This document shows positions 11,984 to 22,306 of a DNA stretch of 64,000 nucleotides, in pieces (position 1 is the stretch's first letter; every line of letters begins with the position of its first letter). This DNA comes from Schistocerca nitens. Its lineage: Eukaryota > Arthropoda > Insecta > Orthoptera > Acrididae. The stretch covers positions 737,163,450 through 737,227,449 of the forward strand of contig NC_064615.1 of assembly GCF_023898315.1 (NCBI RefSeq), written 5' to 3'. Below the pieces are notes generated by a model. It was not told the origin of the DNA. It saw only the letters and a list, made by a program, of their open reading frames with translations, and did no database searches. A program made the position numbers and the translations under genes.

Positions 11984-13200
11984 TGAAGTGAATCACTGGG
12001 GCATAGAATTTTTCCAGACAGGTTAAAATATGCAATTATTAATCCATTTCATTAGAAAAGTGAGAAGACAGACTTAAACAATTTTTGCCCAGTTTTCTTA
12101 CTGAAATCTTCCTTCCAAAATATTTCAAAAAGTAATATAATCAAGAGTAATCACACACTTAAGGAGAAACAATTTACTTAACATATCTCGGTTTGGATTC
12201 CAGAAATGTTGCTCAACTGAGAATGCTGTTTGTACATTTACTCATTAAATAGTACAAGTCTAAAATAATAGTATATCACCAGTCGGTATTTTTTGCGATC
12301 TTTCCAGGGCATTTGTTTGTGTAGATCATAATGCTGTCTTAGCGAAACCCAAATTGTGTGGTACTGATTGCTTTACACACGCATAGTTTGAATCATATTC
12401 AACAAACAAATCCAAAGAGCTGTTTTGAATAACTCAGACAAAGTTGTAAAAGTAAAAAATTTTAGTGATTAGGGAAAAGCGAAATCAAAAAGCGAGTCCT
12501 ATAAGGGTCAATTTTGGTTCCATTCCTATATGTGAAAAATGTTCCATTTACCATTCAACAAGCAGAAATGGTACTTTTTGCAGACGATACTAGTGTTACA
12601 ATAACCCCTATTAGAGAGAAAGCAACATAAGAGTTGGTAAACGATATTTTACAAAGAAATATTAACTGATTCTCAGAACAAGGACTCTCCCTAAATTTTT
12701 AAAAAACACGCTACATTCAGTTTTCTACGACAAATGGTTATACCAACAACTGACGCAGCACATGAGCAGGAGTCAGTGAAATAAATGAAATGATCGTGTG
12801 GCATGGTTGGCCGGGAGGTGCCATTCAGGTTCGGCCGCCAAGAGCAAGTCTATTTCAGTCGGCCGCCGATAGCAGGAGTCAGTAAGTGGGGTAGAACGTT
12901 CCAAATTAATGGTGCACATACTGATGAAATCTTGAACTTATTAATCATCTCACACAATTAAATACAGCTACTTCTGATCTTCATGCAACTGTTAATCTTG
13001 GAAATAAACGTATGAGGCTCTTGACATATTTTGCATATTTCCCCTCAACAATACCATAGGAAATAATTTTCTAGTGTAATTCACAACAGAGAAAGAAAGT
13101 ACTGATTACACAATAACGAGCAGTGAGAATCATATGTAGTGTTCACCCACGGACGCCTTATAGGTACCTCTTCACGGAGCTAGGCATTTTACCTGTTCCA
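11984..13200 (+). mobile_element. Decayed LINE (CR1/Jockey type), left part, interrupted by the PLE
   Basis: The conceptual plus-strand reading, with many stops, matches the better LINE at 52.5-56.0 kb: a FPDRLKYAIINPF piece at about 12010-12050 equals the TFPDWLKYADVKPLF region there, and ADDTSVTIT near 12580 is the RT F-A-D-D box. A region at 13150-13200 matches the post-RT segment (LFKELGILTTAS). The 5' half, with endonuclease and ORF1, is missing. The relic stops at a target-site copy at 13201-13214 and resumes at 17027. Confidence 0.8.
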
Positions 13201-13763
13201 TCAAAATACATATTGTGATTCTTCAATTTCTCAAGGCCTATTTTACGACGAAATAAATCTCGGGTGAACAGCCTGGTATCAGTGTGCATAGGACACAATA
13301 TGTCGGCAATCGACCACGTTGCCATCATCAGGTGCGCTGATTTACTGACCGGCGGTGGGCCGGCGCCAGGTATATATAGGACAATCCCCCTCCCGCTCCT
13401 CCCTCAGGCGATTCCAATGAGTCGGTGTGTTCCGCGCCCCGCGCGCGGTCCAGGTATAGCGTCCGTTCTCCCGCCGTCTGGGCGCTGCGTCCTAGTCCTA
13501 GGTCTTCTCGTTCAGGAGGGTATGCCGCCACCGTTCTCGTTATTCTTCCCCGAAGTCGGTACACTCTGGGAAATATCCTTTTTCTTCTTAATCCGGGTGA
13601 TCGCGGGTTCCCACGCCTCGCTAAGGATGTAACCGCTGTCACGATTTAGTTGTGGCTCCCTTACTCTGATCTCTATGGCTTCTTTGATGACACAGTCCCA
13701 GTATTTGGAAGTCTGTGTCGGGACTCTGGTTTGGTCATAACCCATGCTGTGGAGTTCCGACAG

Positions 13764-14057
13764 TCAATGCTCAGCGGTTGCCGACTTACTGGGCTGTTGC
13801 AGTCTAGTGTGCCGTTGACGTTCTCGGCATCGGTCCTCAATGGTACGAATGGCCCGCCCTATGTACACACTACCGCATAGGCGAGGTATGTGATACATCC
13901 CTGATTTACGTAGACCAAGGTTGTGCTTGACACTACCAAGAAGGCTCTCGGTTTTGCTTGGAGGACGGAAGATGGTTTTCACTTGGTGTTTACGTAAAAT
14001 GCGTCCAATTTTTCCGGATAAGGCCCCACAAACCGGAATAATAGCCAAGGCGGCCTC
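13764..14057 (-). pseudogene. PLE GIY-YIG endonuclease domain, left arm
   Basis: It is in the same frame as the RT segment after the TAG. Minus strand: AIIPVCGALSGKIGRILRKH, IFRPPSKTESLLGSV, KSGMYHIPRLCGSVYIGRAIRTIE, RCRERQRHTRL. The G-M-Y...C-G-S-V-Y-I-G-R core matches the PLE version of GIY-YIG. The plus-strand copy at 16190-16498 is nearly identical (KSGMYQIPRLCGSVYIG), so the two arms diverged little after insertion or have been homogenised. Confidence 0.9.
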
Positions 14058-14063
14058 CTACTG

Positions 14064-14605
14064 AGGTTCATCCTCAGTTTCCGCCGCTGCTGCAGGTGTG
14101 GGTTGTAGAGCCTTCCAAATTTGCCCTTCCTTGTAACCGTTCCTCCGAAACACGGTCTTGAGATGGTCCAATTCTTGTTGGAGACTGTCCCTGTCGGTGT
14201 GAGCTCTGTGTACAAGAGTTTTGAGCACGCCATTCTTTTGTGCTGGGTGGTGGCAGCTATCCGCATGTAGGTACAAATCGGTGTGCGTCTTCTTCCTATA
14301 CACGCTGTGGCCCAAAGTGCCGTCGGATCGTCTTCTGATCAAAACATCTAGGAAAGGGAGCATCCCATCCGTTTCGATCTCCATGGTGAATATTCTCGTG
14401 TCTGAAGTTGAGATGTGTGAGGAAGTCTGCCAGTTTATCTCTTCCATGTGGCCAGATAACGAAGGTATCATCCACATATCTAAAGAAACAGGTGGGTTTT
14501 AGATGTGCTGATTCAAGAGCTTCCTCCTCGAAATGTTCCATGTACATATTTGCGACAACGCATGAGAGTGGACTCCCCATGGCTACTCCTTCTGTCTGCT
14601 TGTTG
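14064..14605 (-). pseudogene. PLE reverse transcriptase, catalytic part (frameshifted)
   Basis: Continuing from 15927 across the mariner, the minus strand gives YNKQTEGVAMGSPLS (RT motif B-like) and FFRYVDDTFVIWPHG (motif C with Y-V-D-D). After a one-base shift near 14405-14420 follow MEIETDGMLPFLDVLI and SVYRKKTHTDLYLHADS. An in-frame TAG at 14060-14058 replaces the GAG seen in the right inverted arm, separating RT from the endonuclease. The order RT then GIY-YIG is diagnostic of endonuclease-bearing PLEs. Confidence 0.9.
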
Positions 14606-14607
14606 TA

Positions 14608-15924
14608 CGAGGTGTATTCAAGTTCTAGGGCCTCCGATTTTTTCTCCGGACTGGAAAGAGATAGAAACATGCGCATTTTTTTAAAATGAGGCCGCATTCA
14701 TTGTCAATACGTCCCAGAGATGGCAGCACCGTAAGGCAGATGGAATTTTACCGCCAGCGGCGAGAATGACAACTGTTTTAAATACTTAAAATGGCGACGT
14801 TTTCCTTACTTGAGCAGCGTGCAATCATTCGTTTTCTGAATTTGCCTGGTGTGAAACCAATTGAAATTCATCGACAGTTGAAGGAGACATGTGGTGATGG
14901 TATTATGGATGTGTCGAAAGTGCGTTCGGGGGTGCGACAGTTTAATGAAGGCAGAACATCGTGTGACAACAAACCGAAACAACCTCGGGCTCGGACAAGC
15001 CGGTCTGACGACATGATCGAGAAGGTGGAGAGAATTGTTTTGGGGGATCGCCGAATGACTGTTGAACAGATCGCCTCCAGAGTTGGCATTTCTGTGGGTT
15101 CTGTGCACACAATCCTGCATGACGACCTGAAAATGCGAAAAGTGTCATCCAGGTGGGTGCCACGAATGCTGACAGACGACCACATGGCTGCCCGTGTGGC
15201 ACGTCGCCAAGCAATGTTGACGCGCAACGACAGCACGAATGGGACTTTCTTTTCGTCGGTTGTGACAATGGATGAGACGTCGATGCCATTTTTCAATCCA
15301 GAAACAAAGCGCCAGTCAGCTCAATGGAAGCACACAGATTCACCGCCACCAAAAAAATTTCGGGTAACCGCCAGTGCTGGAAAAATGATGGTGTCCATGT
15401 TCTGGGACAGCGAGGGCGTAATCCTTACCCATTGCGTTCCAAAGGGCACTACGGTAACAGGTGCATCCTACGAAAATGTTTTGAAGAACAAATTCCTTCC
15501 TGCACTGCAACAAAAACGTCCGGGAAGGGCTGCGCAAGTGCTGTTTCACCAAGACAACGCACCCGCACATTGAGCTAACGTTACGCACCAGTTTCTTCGT
15601 GATAACAAATTTGAAGTGATTCCTCGTGCTCCCTACTCACCTGACCTGGCTCCTAGTGACTTTTGGCTTTTTCCAACAATGAAAGACACTCTCCGTGGCC
15701 GCACATTCACCAGCCGTGCTGCTATTGCCTCAGCGATTTTCCAGTGGTCAAAACAGACTCCTAAAGAAGCCTTCGCCGCTGCCATGGAATCATGGCGTCA
15801 GCGTTGTGAAAAATGTGTACGTCTGCAGGGCGATTACGTCGAGAAGTAACGCCAGTTTCATCGATTTCGGGTGAGTAGTTCATTAGAAAGAAAATCGGAG
15901 GCCATAGAACTTGAATGCACCTCG
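14608..15924 (+). mobile_element. mariner transposon, full length, inserted in the PLE RT
   Basis: TIRs start cgaggtgtattcaagttct on the left, with the inverse agaacttgaatgcacctcg on the right, flanked by TA (14606-14607 and 15925-15926). Removing the element rejoins the PLE reading frame at a Tyr codon (GKYE before, YNKQTEGV after), which proves the order of events. The length of 1317 bp is normal for mariners. Confidence 0.97.
14791..15849 (+). pseudogene. mariner transposase (DD34D), single in-frame stop
   Basis: A 352-residue frame from ATG 14791 to TAA 15847-15849 has one TGA at 15571-15573; the frame is the same on both sides. The HTH pair is FLNLPGVKPIEIHRQL and TVEQIASRVGISVGSVHTIL. 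Catalytic residues lie in TMDETS, FHQDNAPAH and PYSPDLAPSDFW, with 34 residues between the second and third Asp, so DD34D is complete. The mariner linker motif W-V-P-R-M-L is present near residue 125. The stop falls right after APAH and could derive from CGA by a CpG transition. With one lesion this is among the youngest autonomous-type elements in the window. Confidence 0.93.
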
Positions 15925-15926
15925 TA

Positions 15927-16139
15927 TTTACCGTCAAATAAGAAGTAACTTGATGTCAGAACATGTCTGAAAAGTTTGGTGGTCTCTTCGTCAAATTTCT
16001 GGCTGATACGTTCCAAGGATTCTTGTAACGGAACTTTAGTGAATAGAGATACCACGTCTAGCTCACCAGTATGTCAGATTCCTTAAGCGCAAGGTTGTTG
16101 ATGCGTCCCAGGAAATCCAAGTAGTTGCGGATATGGTGT
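15927..16139 (-). pseudogene. PLE reverse transcriptase, N-terminal part of the RT core (frameshifted)
   Basis: The minus strand reads NYLDFLGRINNLALKESDILVS, then after a one-base loss near 16062 DVVSLFTKVPLQESLERI, which is RT motif A (D-V-V-S-L-F-T-x-V-P) of PLEs. It continues ETTKLFRHVLTSSYFLFDGKYE and stops exactly at the mariner TIR. The protein continues at 14605 on the other side of the mariner. Confidence 0.85.
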
Positions 16140-16498
16140 GTATATATCCCACTAGACTGCAACAGCCCAGTAAGTCGGCAATCGCTGAGCATTGGCCTCA
16201 GGAGGAGGCCGCCTTGGCTATTATTCCGTTTTGTGGGGCCTTATCCGGAAAAATTGGACGCATTTTACGTAAACACCAAGTGAAAACCATCTTCCGTCCT
16301 CCAAGCAAAACCGAGAGCCTTCTTGGTAGTGTCAGGGACAACCTTGGTCTACGTAAATCAGGGATGTATCAGATACCTCGCCTATGCGGTAGTGTATACA
16401 TAGGGCGGGCCATTCGTACCATTGAGGACCGATGCCGAGAACGTCAACGGCACACTAGACTGCAACAGCCCAGTAAGTCGGCAACCGCTGAGCATTGA
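16140..16498 (+). pseudogene. PLE GIY-YIG endonuclease domain, right inverted arm
   Basis: This plus-strand partial copy is truncated at its 5' end. It encodes the same endonuclease stretch as the left arm, here with an intact Glu codon where the left has TAG. Its first 50 bases (cactagactgcaacagcccag...) also occur at its end (16452-16497). The join at about 16140 may therefore have used that internal repeat as a microhomology; this is inference. No RT precedes it in this orientation. Confidence 0.87.
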
Positions 16499-17026
16499 CT
16501 GTCGGAACTCCACAGCATGGGTTATGACCAAACCAGAGTCCTGACACAGACTTCCAAATACTGGGACTGTGTCATCAAAGAAGCCATAGAGATCAGAGTA
16601 AGGGAGCCACAACTAAATCGTGACAGCGGTTACATCCTTAGCAAGGCGTGGGAACCCGCGATCACCCGGATTAAGAAGAAAAAGGATATTTCCCAGAGTG
16701 TACCGACTTCGGGGAAGAATAACGAGACGGTGGCGGCATACCCTCCTGAACGAGAAGACCTAGGACTAGGACGCAGCGCCCAGACGGCGGGAGAACGGAC
16801 GCTATACCTGGACCGCGCGCGGGGCGCGGACCGCACCGACTCATAGGAAGCGCCTGAGGGAGGAGCGGGAGGGGGATTGTCCTATATATACCTGGCGCCG
16901 GCCCACCGCCGGTCAGTAAATCAGCGCACCTGATGATGGCAACGTGGTCGATTGCCGACATATTTTGTCCTATGCACACTGATGCCAGGCTGTTCACCCG
17001 AGATTTATTTCGTCAAAATACATATT

Positions 17027-17240
17027 TCTCTAATGAAATTCGCGGTGATAGTCAATTACATGAGAAGAACAGTGATGCACATACCTACAACACTAGACGG
17101 AAAAATGATCTTTATTAGTGATTGTTAAAGCTGCAGTGGTTCTGAATGGAGTTTAATATGGAGCAACAAAAATTTTTGATCATTTGCCCAATAACATAAA
17201 ATGTCTGATACGTAGCGTAGGTCATTCGAAGGTTGGCGTT
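17027..17240 (+). mobile_element. Decayed LINE, right part after the PLE insertion
   Basis: It continues the relic at 11984-13200. HTYNTRRKNDLY at 17079-17115 corresponds to HTYNTRNKNDLH of the better LINE, and a degenerate IFDHLPNNIK near 17170-17200 corresponds to IFNNLPVNVK. The two parts are separated by a 3.8-kb insertion flanked by a 14-bp duplication, which shows they were once continuous. Confidence 0.8.
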
Positions 17241-17928
17241 TAGTTCATGGAAACCGCTATTTGTCACGTCGGATTTGGAAATAGCGAAGACAACTTTGAA
17301 CTTTATTAACGTTTTTATTAGCAAAAATAAGTACTTCGGAAAGTATAAATGTTGTTTTGACATTTGCAAGACAAAACAAACATAAATAAAACGTAGATTA
17401 TCGATTTACAAGTCGTTGAGTAAATGCCCCCACCTCTAATTCCTCTGGATGCCCCTTCCATTTTTTATCCAAAATTATATTGTGGTGTATCCCTCCTGTA
17501 TTCTGAGTTAATTCCTACTAGAACTAAAAACGTATTTGTTTAGTTGACCTTCATATAACCTTGTCATGGTCTTGAATAATGTATCATATTATACATAAAA
17601 TTTGATTTGCCGCTCTTATCAGATCTCAAATCAAATATTAGGGTACTCATTAAAAAAAATGACTTAACCTCCATATCACCTTGAAGTTACGTTCAATATC
17701 ATGGCTATTAGCTGTAATGTGTGACCCTCTTTGCTCCCTACAACTTTTATCTAAAACATATTGCTGTATTTCATCTCTATCCCGAGTTAAATAGTACACC
17801 CTGTGTAGTTCCATGAGTAGGACTAAAAATAATGTGTTAATTAATGTTAACACTAATCATGTACAAATATCCTGTAAACTGGCTCGTTCCAAATCGATAA
17901 AAGAACCGTTCAAATGATCTATGGAGCA
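17241..17928. other. Unannotated intron DNA
   Basis: This is AT-rich with no gene. Two loosely similar stretches occur (ttcatataaccttgtcatgg near 17550 and ctccatatcaccttgaagtt near 17669, each followed by related text). This suggests an old tandem or repeat module that I cannot classify. Confidence 0.4.
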
Positions 17929-17939
17929 TATAAATAACA

Positions 17940-18137
17940 AATGCTTCAAATGGCTCTAAGCACTATGGGTCTTAACATCTGAGGTCATCAGCCCCTTAGA
18001 ACTTACAACTACTTAAACCTAACTAACCTAAGGACGTCACACACATCCATACCCGAGGCAGGATTCGAACCTGCGACCGTAGCGGTCTCGCCGTTCCAGA
18101 CTGAAGCGCCTAAAACCGCTCGGCCACGCCGGCCGGC
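17940..18137 (-). mobile_element. tRNA-derived SINE
   Basis: A full-length minus-strand copy: from the right, ggccggcgtggccgagcggttttaggcgc head, B box ggttcgaatcc, ttaggttagttaggtttaag body and caaatg-type tail. The 11-bp duplication tataaataaca flanks it (17929-17939 and 18138-18148). Confidence 0.95.
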
Positions 18138-18299
18138 TATAAATAACACACACTAGTCTTTAGTAAAGAGTGAAGCACCTAGAAGGTGACGAGAAAACGG
18201 AATGAAATGTAACGGATTGAGAGGAAATGCGATGTTATTTCAGCGATTACAAAATCGAGTTAAATTTACAAAGAAGTTGGCTGCACGAAACCACTTATC

Positions 18300-19150
18300 A
18301 TCATGACGTTGCACCCCTTCGGCTCTGCTGCATGCACTGTTTCGTTTCGGAAGGGTGTCATAAGGCCGTGCAACATATCCTGAAGCATGCTAGCTTACAA
18401 CTGTTGCAACTAGTCCTTGATATCCGGTTTACTGGGACTGGGAGGCCGTTGACATCCTAGATGGTCCCACCACGTTCTATCAGCGGCGGATTTGAGGGTC
18501 TTTCTGGTCACGGAAATAGTTCGATATCACACATGCAGTTCAAAGGGACACGTCGAATCCGTGGATGATGATTGTACTGTAGAAAAATGGCTCCACTATA
18601 CCGTCCCATGAGAGCTAACACATGAAGACACAGGATGTCCGTGACGTACTGTTGTGGCGTCAATAACTACCAGCCATGAGCTGACGTCGTGCCTGATGAT
18701 TCCTAACATCATGACGTCAGGAGTAACATTGCTCTGCTTCCCTAAAACATTAGAATGATGAGACCTTTTCGTGGGTCGCCACCACACTCACCGACAAAAA
18801 TCATTCAGGGTAGCGCAGAACCGCGATTCATCGCTGAACATAATGCGACGCCATTAGTCAGCAGTCCATGATTCGTGGTGTCGCCACCGCTGTAGACGCA
18901 GCCGTTTGTGTTGTGACCTTGACGGTAGTCTACGCGAGTGACGGTAATTACCTAGTCTGGCTGCTGAAGGCCTCCGACCAATGATGCCACGTGACACGTA
19001 ACCTTGAGGCAGTCCATTGTGTGATCTCGGATGGCAGGTGCAGCTGTGAAGGTGTTGCGATATGCTAGGTGCACAATATGGTGATATCCCTTTTGATGGA
19101 GACGTAACCGATCGGCATACCTGTCCTTCGCTGTAGTCCAAACGTCAGGA
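18300..19150 (-). mobile_element. Tc1-like transposon relic, third family
   Basis: The conceptual minus-strand reading contains the basic segment HKRLRLQRWRHHESWT before a DDE-like region. It continues past HDVSSWLVVIDATTVRHGHP to a degraded FSTVQSSS / LHVRYRTIS stretch, where I would expect the QQDNARPH and WPARSPDL motifs, then LGCQRPPSP and a LQQL-type C-terminus. Several stops are present. The assignment to a Tc1-type element is by overall pattern; no TIRs were located. Confidence 0.5.
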
Positions 19151-19680
19151 TACTGTCACATCTGGAAGTCACAAAAATCTGGATAGTGCATGAACAAGCT
19201 AGCCGAGTAGAGATCCATAATGAGGCCCCTTCCACACCCTTCCAGGTGCTGGTTATACAAGTGTGACCCTGTTCACGCTTCTTCTATGCCGTTTCAGGCC
19301 TGATAACAACACTGATCACTTATGCACTCTAATGGCCGTTATACTTATCACACAGAACTGCAACTCTAATCATTTATACACCAACCGATGATGTGTATGT
19401 GCATGAAGCTACTTTGACATCCAGCAATGTGTTCTGGGTGCTTCACTTTGTTTGTCAGGCGGTGCATTCTAGAAAGTCTATTCAAGCATGCTCTAAGATT
19501 CTTTCGTGGCTTCCTAACACAATAAAATCCTCGCGCCAGGCGAGATTCGATTGCCGGTCACTAATATTGTAACAACACGTTCCCAGTGACGCTGGTGGGG
19601 TCGTCCTCTCGACTGTGATGGATGCGACAATTGGCGAGTTTGGGCTTAGCTCATCCTGGAGCTTATTGGAGGATCTTTCG

Positions 19681-19879
19681 CCGGCCGTAGTGGCCGAGCG
19701 GTTCTAGGCACTTCAGTCTTGAACCGCGCGACCTCTACCGTCGCAGGTTCGAATCCTGCCTCGGACATAGATGTGTGTGATGTCCTTAGGTTAGTTAGAT
19801 TTAAGTAGTTCTAAGTTCTAGGGGACTGATGACCTCAGGTGTTAAGTCGCATAGTGCTCAGAGCCATTTGAACCATTTT
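19681..19879 (+). mobile_element. tRNA-derived SINE
   Basis: Full length with head gtagtggccgagcggttctaggc, B box ggttcgaatcc, body and tail gccatttgaaccatttt. The perfect 12-bp duplication gaggatctttcg flanks it (19669-19680 and 19880-19891). Confidence 0.95.
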
Positions 19880-19891
19880 GAGGATCTTTCG

Positions 19892-21836
19892 CTAATCCTC
19901 GTAAATCAGGTTATGTTCGGCGCCTACAAGGCTGCCTTGAGGATTAGTGACTGTCCCATAATGCTGGTGTTTTCCAGCACCTGTTCGAAATAAACTTGCG
20001 AAAATTACTGTCAGAAGGCAGCATTTCCCAGAGGAGCGGTATTACTTGGAAAAACGAATAACCAATGATAATTCTTGATATTTTTCTGTTACTGAGAATC
20101 ACTGGCTGAGAGGCCAGAAGTTTGAATAATTTCGGGAGTTATTGTCAGCTCGTGATGTTGGTAGTCAGCCAGCAGCCCCTCTGGGTGAAGGAAGCAAGTC
20201 GTGTACCCTCTGGACTCGACGTGGAGCTTAAAACTGTTTAACATTTATGATCCTTAGTTAATAACAAAATCCTTAGTTAATAACAAAATCGAACAGGGAA
20301 CAATCGACACCAAGTGTTTATAATGGTGATGACATAATATCAGTACTTGGAGGCTGGTGGCCAACTTACAACATTCTTATGATAGCTGTTGTGTTGGGTG
20401 CTCAACCATTTTACTGAGCGATTATCCCAGGGGGCAAAACCTGGACCCAATTGCAGGTTGCCTATCAAGTGGCTACCCAGAGGTAACAAAAATTCTGTTT
20501 TCAATATTTCATACAAGTACTGGCAGAATTAAAAAATTTAAAATGCTGACAATCTACTCATTAAGAGATACAGTCTTATGTGAAAGGTTCCATACTTTTA
20601 AACTGTATATGTCTTCAGGAACAGTAATGCACATCCGATTAATACCCAGACTATATTCGTGCAATATTTAAAAATGAGAACATTTTGTGGCTTCCAACAA
20701 ACTTTAAACATAAATTCAAACCTTTCCCACACTTTTTCTAGTTTACATGGTTGATATCATACATTTAATACATGGAGAAGTAATCAGAAGTTTGAAGCTG
20801 TTTAAAACAGTAGTTCGATTCCTTAAAGAATCAGGTGGTTACTGACAAAATACTCATTTAGGTAGGTTACCAACTAGTAACAAGAACGGTACATATGCAG
20901 CACAAGGTGCCACCCTACAATGTCAGTACTGGCTCTTGAACTGCCAGAAGTCAAGATGGTGGTGGTGGGGGGCTCATTTTCAATATTATTACTGACTTTC
21001 AGAGGTAGCATACAGATGCTTAAATGACATGTAAAAAAATCTTGATTTAAAAAAAAAAACGGTACACAGAAAGAACAATCATCAGACTTCAGAATTTCTT
21101 TTCATAAGCTCAGAAAACATATATATACTCAGTGCAGTCTCTTGGTTTCTTTGTATTTGGCTATGTTGCATGTTTACATTCTGCTGATTCTTTCCTTATT
21201 TCAACAAAATGAGTTATTAGCCACAACTTTTTTTATAACAAGAATACACCAGGAAGACACTAAAAGTGCCAACAACAAACACTATTTTTAAAAATGCAGC
21301 TCATGAGGTGATAAAAAAATTCATCGCATCACTAAAAAGGTAGTAATTCTGTTGGTTAATATGGTGTTCCATCATAGTATTAAATTCTGGTGGTGATTTG
21401 ACAATACTACACTTAAATCATACTTGCGACAACTCAGTGACCCAGAGTATAGTTCCTAAAAGGCTAAGATATATTGAGTTGTCACCCAAAAATGAATCTG
21501 TAGATAAGGATAACACCTCTAATTCCAATATGGAAAGCTTACATGAAATCAAAAATGCATTCTCCCACAAAGACATGGAAATATGATCGGTCGCTCTCTG
21601 GTTTTCCAGGCGAGAGTTGTGGTTTAGAGTGCGTGTTCGTGCTCGGTAGGCAGATGGCTTGTATCAGGTCGTGGAGACACTAACCAGCTAGAGATGATGG
21701 TTAATGAAACAGACGGACTTGCCGAAATAAAATAGTGAGAATAACAAAATCCCTGACCGATTAAGGAAACTGTGCCAAAACATGGCTAGAGATTTCTGTG
21801 ACCCACACGACGACTCCTACAGACTGCGTCGCTTAC
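19892..21836. other. Unannotated intron DNA
   Basis: No transposase or gene was recognised. Two back-to-back copies of atccttagttaataacaaa occur at about 20250-20290. The open frame at 20357-20671 (plus) has no family resemblance. A-rich stretches near 21040-21060 are simple sequence. Confidence 0.4.
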
Positions 21837-22105
21837 GTCCTGGAGAAGGTCTCCTTGTACTGCGACTGCTTCCTGACGGCCATGATGATGCCCCTGAGCG
21901 GGAACATGGGCACCGCCTTGAGGCTGCACTTCTCCGACTCGAGGAAGGTGTCGCCGATCACCTTGTAGGCCGCCTCGTCCGCGTGGCACGCCACGCCGCC
22001 CTCGCGCATCTGCGCCACACAGTCCTCCAGCGGGCGGAACGCTTTGCGCGGCTGCGAGTACACGCGCTCCCGGTAGAACGACTTGATCAGCGGATCCTTC
22101 GTCTC
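21837..22105 (-). CDS. Ionotropic receptor (IR75-like), exon encoding S2 ligand-binding lobe
   Basis: This is the fourth visible exon, with acceptor gatgtctgcag and donor gtaagc. It starts in phase 0, matching the phase-0 end of the 29191 exon, and ends with AC of a split codon. The peptide starts ETKDPLIKSFYRERV, has EDCVAQMREGGVACHADEAAYKVI (the IR75 pattern G-G-x-A-x-H-x-x-x-x-x-Y-x-x-I), then FLESEKCSLKAVP, and ends AVRKQSQYKETFSR. The paired Cys residues around C-V-A-Q and E-K-C-S-L could form the usual S2 disulphide with a downstream Cys; this is inference. GC is above 60 percent, with no stop or frame break. Other positive-frame readings of this stretch are shadows. Confidence 0.9.
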
Positions 22106-22306
22106 CTGCAGACATCCACAACGCGTTTGCTGTACAGTCTGAAAAGGTGCAGGTAGAAAATCAGTCTGTATTTATCAGGCAACACAGCTCCCAGCCTAAG
22201 AGGTTCTAAACATAACTTCAACTAAAAAGTTACTGCAAATAAAATCGTACGACAATAATTTTTGTTTAAATATCGTAATGGCATAAACACTAAGGTCTCC
22301 ATTATA

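Larger units (their letters stand above)
13215..17012 (-). mobile_element. Penelope-like element, head-to-head inverted insertion containing a mariner
   Basis: It is flanked by the 14-bp duplication tcaaaatacatatt (13201-13214 and 17013-17026). On the left are about 32 bp with no partner at the right end (13215-13246). Then come long inverted arms: 13247-14063 and 16187-17012 read the same in opposite directions. The main copy runs on the minus strand from about 16139 to 13247 (RT, then GIY-YIG endonuclease). The partial copy runs on the plus strand from about 16140 (endonuclease onward). Target duplication of 10-15 bp, inverted partial copies and a 30-40 bp extension at one end are known PLE insertion features. 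Confidence 0.9.

Noticed and set aside
21782-22156. 124-codon plus-strand frame opposite the S2 exon
   Set aside because: Arg/Leu-rich antisense shadow; the minus strand carries the receptor sequence with splice signals.
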